A stretch of DNA of 64,000 nt, taken from an uncultured Bacteroidota bacterium (GTDB taxonomy: Bacteria > Bacteroidota > Bacteroidia > Bacteroidales > SZUA-534). This document shows positions 45,066-53,699 of the stretch, piece after piece. The notes under the pieces are model-generated. The model searched no databases. It had not been told where the DNA came from and saw only the letters and a program-made list of their open reading frames with translations. The DNA lies in assembly GCA_946186925.1 (NCBI GenBank), contig CAMHPA010000006.1:23221-87220 (forward strand), in the 5' to 3' direction. The translations under genes were made by a program, and so were the position numbers. The stretch's first letter is position 1. The number at the start of each line of letters is the position of its first letter.

Positions 45066-46124
45066 ATGAAACCATTGCATTTAATTCAAGAGAAGAAACA
45101 AGACTTATACAAAAACACTATTCTTGTAACTTTACTATCAGTAGGAGTTTCACTATGCGCTAATTATTTATCTAAATTATATGAATCAAATGTTTTTCTT
45201 ATAGTAAGCGGAATAATATGTATTCTTATTGTAATGATTACTTATGTCGTTTCTTTCTATAATAGTAAAACCTATAAAATAAAAACAGAATGTGTCTTTG
45301 TAACAGGTAAAGATGGAGTGTTATTCCCTATTAATAGATATTGGCTCAACGAAGAAATGTATAGAGATTTACGTTCTGTTTTTTCCGAAAACAAAGTATA
45401 TAAAGATTTATGGATGAAGGCTTTTTCTAAACCGATTGATTCTGAATCAAAAAACAAGTACGTTCCCATTTATAACAACAAAGAAATTGTCGGATTTGTT
45501 GGAGAACTTATTGAATATGTTTTTATAGAATGGCTGTCATTGGAACAAAGTTCATATTTTAATGGATTTAATGATAGTGATTTGAAAATACTAACAAGAG
45601 ACAAAGTTTCAAAGTATTTGTTGCAGAATAGGGTGTTGGAAATGATATCAAGGCCATATAATGAAAGAGAAAAACTCACAAAAGATAATCAACCTGATGA
45701 TGAAGGTGAAGTATATTCAATGTATGGAGATGATGATGTTATTTATAATCGGTTTGATCTTCGGTTACCTAAAAACTCGTATTTATTTAAGGAAAACGGC
45801 AAATTAACTATTAAGAATAGAAATTATACATTGAAGTTTACGCATAACTTCAATGGTTTTAATGCAAATCTTCCTTATGGATTTCATAAATTGTATCTAA
45901 AGCAAAATTTTGAAGATATTTGTGTTTATGAAGTTAGTCCTGAATTAGAAATAAGATTAAATCCATTCTTTTTCTTGTTTTGGAAAGACTGGAAGTATAT
46001 GAAATGGATAGATATTGTTAGTGAAAAGTTTTCAGAGGATTTTTCTTTTGATGCTTTTATAAAGAGGATAGGATATGAATCATCACTAACTGGTAAAATA
46101 ATAGATGATAATAAAACTCGCTAA
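45066..46124 (+). CDS. AT-rich orphan protein with two membrane helices
   Basis: This 352-residue protein has two closely spaced N-terminal helices (about 19-35 and 43-64) and a cytoplasmic domain rich in Tyr, Asn and Lys, with 'GFVGELIEYVFIEWLSL' and a later beta-rich region 'KLTIKNRNYTLKFTHNF'. I do not recognise any family. The gene is far more AT-rich than rpoN or the transglycosylase gene, and follows the nucleotidyltransferase pair, so this is likely an accessory insertion of about 2 kb between core genes. Confidence 0.65.
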   Translation: MKPLHLIQEKKQDLYKNTILVTLLSVGVSLCANYLSKLYESNVFLIVSGIICILIVMITYVVSFYNSKTYKIKTECVFVTGKDGVLFPINRYWLNEEMYRDLRSVFSENKVYKDLWMKAFSKPIDSESKNKYVPIYNNKEIVGFVGELIEYVFIEWLSLEQSSYFNGFNDSDLKILTRDKVSKYLLQNRVLEMISRPYNEREKLTKDNQPDDEGEVYSMYGDDDVIYNRFDLRLPKNSYLFKENGKLTIKNRNYTLKFTHNFNGFNANLPYGFHKLYLKQNFEDICVYEVSPELEIRLNPFFFLFWKDWKYMKWIDIVSEKFSEDFSFDAFIKRIGYESSLTGKIIDDNKTR

Positions 46125-46189
46125 TTTCTGCAGTCTTTCAAATCTAACATAATAGAATCGTGCTTATTATCAATTTATTAATGCAACCC

Positions 46190-47428
46190 CTACCTGATTA
46201 TCAGCATCAAATTATTGTCAGGCGATTTCAGCACAGTGCCGGGCGGGACAAAGATTTTGTCGCCGGGCTTCACGTTTGAGAAGATGGTGCGTTTGCCCAC
46301 GCCCTTGTAGCTGCTGATTTTCACAATCTTGCGGCCTTGTTTGTAGTAAAGGTAGAAGCGGCTGTTCTGCGGATTGTTTATCACGTCGAGCATCTGCTGG
46401 TTATCAGCAAAATAGCTGTAGAGCGTGTGGCCGTCTTCAATCAGCAGGTAGAAATCCTGCTCGGTGGCCGGAACGGTGAATTCCACCTTGCTGTCGATGC
46501 TGAGCGGGTCCGATTCCATCACGTTCACGTAGTAGCGCTCGATAAACGACTTACGGATGCGGCCGTTGTCGATGCCCGAGATGATGTTCCGGAACATCTG
46601 GTCCATAGTTGCTTCGGGCAGCTCGGGCAGGTTGCGGCAGACAAGGTTCAGGTTTATCAGCGCGAAAAGGTTCTCGCGGTAGTTGGTCGAGTCGAGCTCG
46701 ATGGCGTTGTATTTGGCAAACAACTCTTCGTACATCAGGCTGCGCACCATCACCTTCTCGGCGTAGGCAAAGGCTTCTTCGCCAAAGCCGTTGTAGTTTT
46801 TCAGGCCGTCGAGTTTGTGGTCGGCGTCGTAGCCCTTCACGTTTGGCAGAAACTCAAATGGGAAGCGCACCTGCATACGGTTGCTCAGGAAATAGTGCTC
46901 GCCGTTGCGGTTGAAGGCGAAAAACGGTTTCCACGTGTCGCGGTCGGTGCGGTAGAGCATCCGGGCGGTTTTGTAGTAGAGTTGCGGCAGGCCGATGCTC
47001 TGTCCCTTGTCGCCCTTGATGTAGGGATTGAAGGCCGACTCGGTGAACTGCTGCGCCAGCACAATGCTCAGCGCCGGTGCGTTGATGCCGTATTTCTTGT
47101 AGGCGCGCCAGGCTTCCTGCTCGTAGAGCGACACCAGGTCAGACGGCACGTATCCCACGCCCATCTTATATTTGGCGTTGTAGAGAGCGTAGTAGCGGGT
47201 GGTGCCGTTGCGGAAGCTGATGAGTTCGGCCGGAATGTGGAAGTTGGCCGGAATGCTGTCCTGAGCCCACCGGGCGGTGCGGGTTTCGTACTGCTTTCGG
47301 AAGGTGGCCTTGTTTTTCTCGGTCATCCGCCAGTAGTTCACCAGCCGTTTCATCTCGGCGTCGGCCGACGACTGTGCCGGTGTGGCAAGGCTTGCAAGCA
47401 GAATTCCGAAAAGCAGCAATACTCTCAT
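46190..47428 (-). CDS. secreted lytic-transglycosylase-like protein
   Basis: This 412-residue protein has a signal peptide ('VLLLFGILLASLATPAQS', start MRVLLL at 47428) and an SLT-like core: 'ALSIVLAQQFTESAFNPYIKGDKGQSIGLPQLYYKTA' (about 120-158) gives the catalytic Glu in 'TESAFNP' and the 'GLPQL' motif in place of the usual GLMQL. The C-terminal part ('VKPGDKIFVPPGTVLKSPDN') looks like a small beta domain rather than a full LysM. It would cleave peptidoglycan in the periplasm. Confidence 0.8.
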   Translation of the reverse strand: MRVLLLFGILLASLATPAQSSADAEMKRLVNYWRMTEKNKATFRKQYETRTARWAQDSIPANFHIPAELISFRNGTTRYYALYNAKYKMGVGYVPSDLVSLYEQEAWRAYKKYGINAPALSIVLAQQFTESAFNPYIKGDKGQSIGLPQLYYKTARMLYRTDRDTWKPFFAFNRNGEHYFLSNRMQVRFPFEFLPNVKGYDADHKLDGLKNYNGFGEEAFAYAEKVMVRSLMYEELFAKYNAIELDSTNYRENLFALINLNLVCRNLPELPEATMDQMFRNIISGIDNGRIRKSFIERYYVNVMESDPLSIDSKVEFTVPATEQDFYLLIEDGHTLYSYFADNQQMLDVINNPQNSRFYLYYKQGRKIVKISSYKGVGKRTIFSNVKPGDKIFVPPGTVLKSPDNNLMLIIR

Positions 47429-47491
47429 TAGGCACAAATTGTCCGCAAATATACGATGTTTGTTGAAAATGAGGAAATAAGGCGCGTCAGC

Positions 47492-48043
47492 CTATCGTTT
47501 CACCACCTTGTCGGGATTGCGGTTCACAAAATCGGCCCACGATTTGCAGCTTTTGGGTGTCCCCGATGGGATGCGCTGGTAGAAATGGCAGACGGCGGCG
47601 GCCAGACCGTCGGTGGCGTCGAGGTTCTTTGGCAGCTCGGTAAAGCTGAACATTTTCTGCAATATGCCGGCCACCTGTTCCTTCGACGCATCGCCGTTGC
47701 CGGTGATTGAGAGTTTGATTTTGCGCGGGGCGTACTCGGTGATTGGTATCTGCCGTGCAATAACTGCCGCAATGGCCACACCCTGCGCCCGTCCCAGTTT
47801 CAGCATCGACTGCACGTTCTGTCCGAAGAACGGAGCCTCAATGGCGCACTCATCGGGCAGGAACTCCTCAACCAGCCACGTGACGCGCTTGTGAATGGCG
47901 GCGAGTTTCTCATAAGGGTCGGTTATTTTGTTGAGCATAATCACGCCCATCGTCTCCAGCTTCGGCTTGTTGCCGTCGGCCGAAATCACGCCGTAGCCCA
48001 TAATGTTCGTTCCCGGGTCGATGCCTAAAATCTTGCGTTTCAT
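47492..48043 (-). CDS. ruvC: Holliday junction resolvase RuvC
   Basis: This 183-residue nuclease begins '[20 protein letters not shown]' with the first catalytic Asp (D9), followed by '[12 protein letters not shown]' (Glu) and '[13 protein letters not shown]' (Asp). It cuts four-way junctions during recombination. ruvA and ruvB are not in the window. It lies 77 bases downstream of serS, after a terminator. Confidence 0.95.
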   Translation of the reverse strand: MKRKILGIDPGTNIMGYGVISADGNKPKLETMGVIMLNKITDPYEKLAAIHKRVTWLVEEFLPDECAIEAPFFGQNVQSMLKLGRAQGVAIAAVIARQIPITEYAPRKIKLSITGNGDASKEQVAGILQKMFSFTELPKNLDATDGLAAAVCHFYQRIPSGTPKSCKSWADFVNRNPDKVVKR

Positions 48044-48065
48044 TGTTCACTCCTGACTTGCAATT

Positions 48066-48104
48066 ATAAGCAAAAAAGCCCGACCAACCGGCCGGGCTTC
48101 GTTT
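48066..48104 (-). terminator. terminator of serS
   Basis: On the minus strand AAGCCCGGCC and GGTCGGGCTT form a long stem followed by TTTTGC. It lies between serS and ruvC. Confidence 0.85.
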
Positions 48105-48120
48105 TATCTTGCTCAGAAAA

Positions 48121-49401
48121 TTATTTCGTCAGCATACTGCAGCCCATAAACTTCTGGATGCACTCTGGCAGTTTGATGCCTTCGGGCGTCTGGTTGTTCT
48201 CGAGCAGGGCGGCCACAATGCGCGGCAAAGCCAGCGAGCTGCCGTTCAGCGTGTGAGCCAGCTGAGTTTTCTTTGTCTCCTCGTCGCGGAAGCGCAGTTT
48301 TAGACGGTTGGCCTGGAAGGTCTCAAAGTTCGATACCGAGCTAACCTCCAGCCAGCGTTTCTGTGCGGCCGAGAACACCTCGAAATCGTAGGTCATTGCC
48401 GAGGTGAAGCTCATATCGCCACCGCAGAGGCGCAGAATACGATAGGGCAGCCCCAACTTCTGCACAAGCGACTCAACGTGAGCCACCATCTTGTCCAGAG
48501 TCTCGTATGAGCGCGACGGGTGCTCAATGCAGACAATCTCAACCTTGTCGAACTGGTGCAGACGGTTCAAGCCGCGCACGTCTTTGCCGTACGAGCCGGC
48601 CTCGCGGCGGAAGCAGGCGCTGTAGGCGGTGTTCTTAATCGGCAGGTCCTTCGACGAAACAATCACATCGCGGTAGAGGTTTGTCACAGGCACTTCGGCT
48701 GTCGGAATCAGGTACAGATTGTCGAGGTTGACGTGATACATCTGGCCTTCCTTGTCGGGAAGCTGGCCCGTGCCGTAGCCCGAAGCCTCGTTCACCATCA
48801 AAGGCGGCTCAATCTCAAGATAGCCGGCCTTCTCGTTCTCCTCAAGGAAGAAGCTGATGAGCGCGCGCTGCAGTTTGGCGCCTTTGCCTTTATAAACGGG
48901 GAATCCGGCGCCGGTGATTTTCACGCCGAGTTCGAAATCGATAAGGTCATAGTCTTTAGCCAGTTCCCAGTGCGGTTTGGCGTCCTCGGGCAGGTGGGGA
49001 ATCTTGTCGTCGACAAGTTTCACAATCTCGTTGTCCTCGGCACCCTTGCCAGGTTTCACCAGTTTGTACGGCATATTGGGCAGGCGCACCAGAATGTCGT
49101 TCAGCTCAGCGTTGATGGCGTCGAGTTTGGCGCCCAGGGCCTTCTGAGTCTCGCCAAGTTCGGTGCTTTTCTTCTTCATTTCGTTGGCCTCGGCAGCTTT
49201 TCCTTCTTTAAAAAGCTGGCCAATCTGCTTCGATATGGCGTTGATTTGAGCCAGAACATCGTCCTGTTCTTTTTGTGTGGCCCGACGCTCGTCGTCTTTT
49301 GCAAGAATCTGCTTCACGTATGGTTCAGCGTCGAAATTCTTGATTTTCAACCCCGCAATCACAGCTTCGGGGTTTTCCTGAATAAACTTAAGAGTTAGCA
49401 T
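48121..49401 (-). CDS. serS: seryl-tRNA synthetase
   Basis: This 426-residue class II synthetase has an N-terminal coiled coil (about 25-105) for tRNA-Ser binding, motif 2 'ACFRREAGSYGKDVRGLNRLHQF' (about 265-287) and motif 3 with 'NGSSLALPRIVAALLENNQ' (about 385-405). All expected elements are present and the length is normal. It follows rpmA on the same strand. Confidence 0.97.
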   Translation of the reverse strand: MLTLKFIQENPEAVIAGLKIKNFDAEPYVKQILAKDDERRATQKEQDDVLAQINAISKQIGQLFKEGKAAEANEMKKKSTELGETQKALGAKLDAINAELNDILVRLPNMPYKLVKPGKGAEDNEIVKLVDDKIPHLPEDAKPHWELAKDYDLIDFELGVKITGAGFPVYKGKGAKLQRALISFFLEENEKAGYLEIEPPLMVNEASGYGTGQLPDKEGQMYHVNLDNLYLIPTAEVPVTNLYRDVIVSSKDLPIKNTAYSACFRREAGSYGKDVRGLNRLHQFDKVEIVCIEHPSRSYETLDKMVAHVESLVQKLGLPYRILRLCGGDMSFTSAMTYDFEVFSAAQKRWLEVSSVSNFETFQANRLKLRFRDEETKKTQLAHTLNGSSLALPRIVAALLENNQTPEGIKLPECIQKFMGCSMLTK

Positions 49402-49424
49402 AACGTTGTATTGTTATAAAACAA

Positions 49425-49470
49425 AAAAGAGGATGCCATCGCGTTGACGGTCAGCCTCTTTCTTATCTTT
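49425..49470 (-). terminator. terminator after rpmA
   Basis: On the minus strand AAGAGG and CCTCTTTTTTG flank a loop of about 21 bases, between rpmA and serS. Confidence 0.65.
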
Positions 49471-49482
49471 GTTGATAAAAAT

Positions 49483-49743
49483 CTATGCCTCGGCCGGAAT
49501 AACCGATACGTACGATTTGTTGTCGCGTTTCTTTACGAAAGAAACTGTGCCATCTACAAGGGCGAACAGGGTGTGGTCTTTGCCCAAACCTACGTTGTTA
49601 CCCGGATGGTGCTGAGTTCCTCTCTGGCGGACGATGATGTTGCCCGCAACAGCGGCCTGGCCGCCGAAAATCTTAACGCCCAATCTCTTACTTGCTGATT
49701 CACGGCCGTTCTTTGAACTGCCGACGCCTTTCTTATGTGCCAT
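49483..49743 (-). CDS. rpmA: 50S ribosomal protein L27
   Basis: This 86-residue protein begins [16 protein letters not shown] and continues '[21 protein letters not shown]', both typical of L27. The usual Bacteroidota form has no N-terminal cleaved extension, as here. It follows rplU by six bases, the standard rplU-rpmA order. Confidence 0.97.
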   Translation of the reverse strand: MAHKKGVGSSKNGRESASKRLGVKIFGGQAAVAGNIIVRQRGTQHHPGNNVGLGKDHTLFALVDGTVSFVKKRDNKSYVSVIPAEA

Positions 49744-49749
49744 AGTGTA

Positions 49750-50061
49750 TTAAGCTTTAATGTTTTCAATCTGAATTTGAGTGAACTGCTGACGGTGGCC
49801 GTTCATTTTCTGATAGCCTTTGCGGCGTTTCTTCTTGAACACCATCACTTTGTCACCCTTAACTTGAGTCAGCACCTTGGCCGACACTTTTGCGCCGTCA
49901 ACAACCGGCGTTCCTACTTTGATGTCGCCATCGTTATCAACCAACAAAACTTTGTCGAAATCGACAACTGCGCCATCCTCTGCTTCCAAACGGTGAACAA
50001 AAATCTTCGAGTCTTTCTCTACTTTGAATTGCTGACCGTTAATTTCAACTATTGCGTACAT
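49750..50061 (-). CDS. rplU: 50S ribosomal protein L21
   Basis: This 103-residue protein begins [17 protein letters not shown] and contains '[25 protein letters not shown]', both conserved L21 segments. It heads the rplU-rpmA pair; the promoter should lie in the 271-base gap shared with the nuclease gene. Confidence 0.97.
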   Translation of the reverse strand: MYAIVEINGQQFKVEKDSKIFVHRLEAEDGAVVDFDKVLLVDNDGDIKVGTPVVDGAKVSAKVLTQVKGDKVMVFKKKRRKGYQKMNGHRQQFTQIQIENIKA

Positions 50062-50332
50062 ACTATTTATAGTGTTATATTTTCATAACTTTTGGACGGC
50101 AAAAGTAGAAAGTATTTTTCAACTTGCAAACATTTGAAACGATTAATCGGATTTTCTCAACATATTTTTTTTGACGCTATTTTTAGTCTATCATTGCGAT
50201 TGATATTCAGTAAGATGCGCGGTTGATAAAATTCTTTTCCAGATTTATTGCCATATAGAGGGTTGGCGGAATTATATATTTTTATATTTGCTCAACAGAT
50301 TAATGTCTGCTCAATAAATTAATGAATCGGCA

Positions 50333-50923
50333 ATGTCGAAGGTGAAACTCAAAGTTTTGGGGCTGTCGTGCAGCCAAACCCAGTCGGGTGCCTACGCGCT
50401 GATACTGTCGGAGGAGAACGGCAACCGCCGCATTCCGATTGTCATCGGCGGGTTCGAGGCGCAGGCCATCGCCATTGGTCTCGAAAGGCTTCATCCGCCG
50501 CGCCCGCTCACTCACGACCTCTTTGTCAATTTTGCCAAATCGTTCGATATTACCATCACCGAGGTTAACATTTACCACCTTGAGGAGGGTATTTTCTATT
50601 CCGAGCTTGTGTGTATGAACAACGGCTCGTACATTAAAATCGACGCCCGCACATCTGACGCCGTGGCGCTGGCCATCCGCTGCAACTGCCCAATCTACAC
50701 CACCGAGCAGATTATTGAGAAGGCCGGCATCGTGTTCAACGTGACCGAAGAACAGGCTGAGCCTGCCCAAAAGGAGCCGCAGCCGGCCGAGACAGGTGCT
50801 GACAAATATGAGAAGCTTGACATCAAGGAATTGAAAAAACTGCTCGACAAGTCAATATCGAACGAGGACTATGAGGAGGCCTCGCACATCCGCGACGAGA
50901 TTCAGCGGCGGGAAGGAAAATAA
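50333..50923 (+). CDS. bifunctional nuclease (DUF151) with C-terminal UVR motif
   Basis: This 196-residue protein has a DUF151 domain (about 1-130; 'LILSEENGNRRIPIVIGGFEAQAIA', 'RTSDAVALAIR') and a C-terminal UvrB/UvrC motif ('LKKLLDKSISNEDYEEASHIRDEI', about 165-195). Family members have been described as bifunctional nucleases; the cellular role is not settled. It is a common Bacteroidota core gene. The preceding gap contains no other feature I can support. Confidence 0.9.
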   Translation: MSKVKLKVLGLSCSQTQSGAYALILSEENGNRRIPIVIGGFEAQAIAIGLERLHPPRPLTHDLFVNFAKSFDITITEVNIYHLEEGIFYSELVCMNNGSYIKIDARTSDAVALAIRCNCPIYTTEQIIEKAGIVFNVTEEQAEPAQKEPQPAETGADKYEKLDIKELKKLLDKSISNEDYEEASHIRDEIQRREGK

Positions 50924-50962
50924 CACCAATAATAAATAGGAATACGGATTCATCTAAATAAA

Positions 50963-50990
50963 AAAGCGCCCCACAAGGGCGCTTTTCTAT
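50963..50990. terminator. bidirectional terminator
   Basis: AAAAAGCGCCC and GGGCGCTTTT flank a six-base loop between the convergent nuclease and TonB receptor genes. Confidence 0.88.
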
Positions 50991-51040
50991 TAATTGACTG
51001 ATTATTGTGTCTTTTGTCCGTAGTCTGATGTCCGTTGTCC

Positions 51041-53515
51041 TCAAAATCTTACCGTCACACTGCCCATTGCTGTGAAACCAGCCATTGGGATGAAGCCGAT
51101 TTGGTAGTAGCGGTTGTCGTTGGGGTGGCCGCCGCTCTCGTACACAGCCGAGTAAACCCAGCCGCTTGCGGCATAGTGGTGGTTGAACAAGTTGCTGAAA
51201 TTCAAGCCGAAAACAGCCTCTTTCAGCACACGTTTCGGCTTCAGGGTGTAACTCAGATTCAGGTTCGATGTGGTGTAGGCAGGCAGCGAGCGGTCTTTGT
51301 TCTCGGTGTTGTCGAGATACTGACGACTCACATAGTTGGTGTGCCAAACGGCCTGCCAGCCCTTGAGGTGGAAGTTCACAAAGCCGTTTACAATGGCCGA
51401 TGGCGAGAAAGCCAGCGTTGAGTTGTCGTAGTGAAAAGAACGGAAACCATCCAAATTACCGTCAATGTGATAGTTCTCAATAGCATATTGCACCATCGCT
51501 TCATCTAAAACGCCATTTTCATCCAAATAGTTGTCATAGACGTCATCCCAGTCTTCAGCCATCTCGTCAAAGTCCTTTATCTTGTTGATGCTCAGTGCGG
51601 CGTTACCCTCAATGGTGAGCCACTCGGTGATGTCAACGGCAGCCTGAAGTTCGGCGCCTGCGCGGTACGAGTCCTTGATGTTGGTGGTGAGTTTCTCGCC
51701 GATGTCGCTCTGCGCGCCCGTCTGCACAAATTGGTCGGTGTAGTCCATAAAATAGAAGTTGGCGCCCGCGCGGACAGCCTCACCAGCAAACTGATAACCA
51801 AGTTCATAGTCGAACATTTGCTCGGCTTTTGGCGCAGGATACGAACCATTGTCGGTGAAGTTGTTGCGCTCGGGCTCGCGATGGCTCAGCGCCACCGAAC
51901 CATAGACGCGGTGGGCGTCGGTGCGCCACGAGAAGCCAGCCTTTGGGTTCACAAAATTGTATTTCTCGTCGATGTTGAGCGGTTGGTTGTAGAGGCCGCT
52001 CTTGTCGTCGTAAAATTTGTCGTTGATGCCGTCGGTGGCGTAGCCCACGTGACGGAACTGAACGTCGGCAAACACGTCGAAGCCCTCGGTCAGGTGCAGG
52101 GCCGTTTTCGCGAAAGCGCTACCGTCGAACTTGTTGGCGTCAGAGTCGTAATATTTGTGGTCGCCGTCGGCCAAATACTTGTCGGCCACGGTTTTATCTT
52201 TGATGTAGTTGAGGTAGCCGAAGTGGTTGCCATTGAAATTCTGCACCGACGCGCCGCCGATAATATCCAGCAAATCATTGGTATAGTTGATGTTCCAAAC
52301 CACGCCGTAGGTGTTCTGCGAGAGGCCCTTCTTGCGCACAAAATCGGTCTTTTTGATGCTGTTGCCCTCGGCGTCTTTCGCACTCAAACCGTATTTTTTG
52401 AGTTTGTTGTTGGGGCGGAACTCCTCGTAGTAGCCGTAGCCGTAAGTGTAATGCAATGAGGCAGTTGTGGCCAGATTATCGTTTATCTGCCAAGCCGCCG
52501 ACAGAATGTTATGGTCTTGCCAGAAGTTGTCGGTGGTGCGGTCCCAAAACGAGCCGTCGGCCATTTGATAGCGTTGGGTGGTGTACTCATACGGTTTGCC
52601 AACCGTTTTCTGCTCTAAAGGCGTGATAGTCAACGATTCATAGAGCGAATTGAACTTGCCCAGGCCAGCGTCCCACATATCCTCGTAGGTTTTGATGCCC
52701 GTCCGCTCGCCATAGATGCCGTCCATAATGCTCAAATCATCGTTGCCCGCCGTCACGCCGTTCCAAGCCTGACCAGTACGCTCAAAATTGCCGATGTTTT
52801 TGTATCTAACTTGCAGATTGTCAGTCTGCCAGGTGATGCCGCCATAGTACGAGCCGCTGTTGGCGCTTGTGCCGTGGATGTAGCCGTCGGTGCGCGTTTG
52901 ATGGTAGGCACCGTCGATTATCAAACTATTGAACAACAGGCCAGTAGAAGCCTTGCCGCCAAAGTTGACGGTGTTGAACGAGCCGTATGAAACCGACAGT
53001 TCAACGCCTGCCGTCTGCATAGGCAACGCCGACGACAGAGCCACCGTTCCGCCGAAAGCGCCGTCGCCGTTGGTCGATGAGCCCACGCCGCGCTGAATCT
53101 GCACGCTGCCCAAGAGCGAGCCGTAAGAGTTCATATTGGCCCAAAAAACGCACTGGTCTTCGGGCGAGTTGAGCGGCACACCGTCGAGCGTGACGTTGAT
53201 GCGCGAGTCGCCCGCACCGCGGATGCGCATATAGGTGGTGCCTGTGCCAAGGCCGTTCTCACTCCACGCAAGCACGCCAGGCGTCTGCGAGAACAGGAAC
53301 GGCAGCTCGCGGCCCGTCTTCGAGAACTCGTTGAGTTCCGTTTTTTTGATGTTCGACACTGCAAACGGCGCGTTCTGCTGAGCCCGCACACCGTTAATCA
53401 CAACCTCTTGCAACTGCTCGGCTTTAATCACGGTGTCAGGTTGCGCGGCCTCCTGTGCCACGGCGCCAACAGCCGTCATCGATGCAATTGTAACGAATAG
53501 AAATTCCCTTTTCAT
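51041..53515 (-). CDS. TonB-dependent receptor, probable thiamin transporter
   Basis: This 824-residue outer-membrane receptor has a signal peptide (about 1-20), a TonB-box-proximal region without a carboxypeptidase-like domain, a plug with 'TTYMRIRGAGDSRINVTLDGVPLNSPEDQ' (about 90-118) and 'VQIQRGVGSSTNGDGAFGGTV', and a barrel ending 'FTAMGSVTVRF'. Its leader carries a TPP riboswitch, so it is probably repressed by thiamin pyrophosphate and imports thiamin or a precursor, as described for the TPP-controlled TonB receptors of Bacteroidota. No inner-membrane thiamin transporter is beside it. It has no CCGG site, unlike the genes just to its left. Confidence 0.9.
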   Translation of the reverse strand: MKREFLFVTIASMTAVGAVAQEAAQPDTVIKAEQLQEVVINGVRAQQNAPFAVSNIKKTELNEFSKTGRELPFLFSQTPGVLAWSENGLGTGTTYMRIRGAGDSRINVTLDGVPLNSPEDQCVFWANMNSYGSLLGSVQIQRGVGSSTNGDGAFGGTVALSSALPMQTAGVELSVSYGSFNTVNFGGKASTGLLFNSLIIDGAYHQTRTDGYIHGTSANSGSYYGGITWQTDNLQVRYKNIGNFERTGQAWNGVTAGNDDLSIMDGIYGERTGIKTYEDMWDAGLGKFNSLYESLTITPLEQKTVGKPYEYTTQRYQMADGSFWDRTTDNFWQDHNILSAAWQINDNLATTASLHYTYGYGYYEEFRPNNKLKKYGLSAKDAEGNSIKKTDFVRKKGLSQNTYGVVWNINYTNDLLDIIGGASVQNFNGNHFGYLNYIKDKTVADKYLADGDHKYYDSDANKFDGSAFAKTALHLTEGFDVFADVQFRHVGYATDGINDKFYDDKSGLYNQPLNIDEKYNFVNPKAGFSWRTDAHRVYGSVALSHREPERNNFTDNGSYPAPKAEQMFDYELGYQFAGEAVRAGANFYFMDYTDQFVQTGAQSDIGEKLTTNIKDSYRAGAELQAAVDITEWLTIEGNAALSINKIKDFDEMAEDWDDVYDNYLDENGVLDEAMVQYAIENYHIDGNLDGFRSFHYDNSTLAFSPSAIVNGFVNFHLKGWQAVWHTNYVSRQYLDNTENKDRSLPAYTTSNLNLSYTLKPKRVLKEAVFGLNFSNLFNHHYAASGWVYSAVYESGGHPNDNRYYQIGFIPMAGFTAMGSVTVRF

Positions 53516-53606
53516 CTTTTTAAATTTTTAAAAATTAGTTAGTAAAAAAGATTGAAATGGGGGTAATGAAAGAATTATACTGGTTTGGCTTCTGATTGGA
53601 AATCAA

Positions 53607-53692
53607 AGCCTTATCCCTACGACGGCATTACCCGTATCAGGTTCAAAGGGTATAATCTCAGCCGCAAGCGGCACCCCATTCTTTTCGGGGCG
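53607..53692 (-). ncRNA. TPP (thiamin pyrophosphate) riboswitch
   Basis: On the minus strand the THI element is clear: GGGGTGCC, then GGCTGAGA, ACCCTTTGAACCTGAT and GGGTAATGCC with GTAGGGA. These are the conserved junction sequences of the TPP aptamer. After it comes a GGCTT..GAT/ATC..AAGCC hairpin without a T-run, suggesting control of translation or a weak platform rather than an ordinary terminator. The TonB receptor starts about 92 bases downstream. Confidence 0.95.
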
Positions 53693-53699
53693 CAAAGGT

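Noticed and set aside
53636-53652. GGTTCAAA-like T-arm suggesting a tRNA
   Set aside because: It is the conserved CCTTTGAACCTGA segment of the TPP riboswitch on the minus strand.
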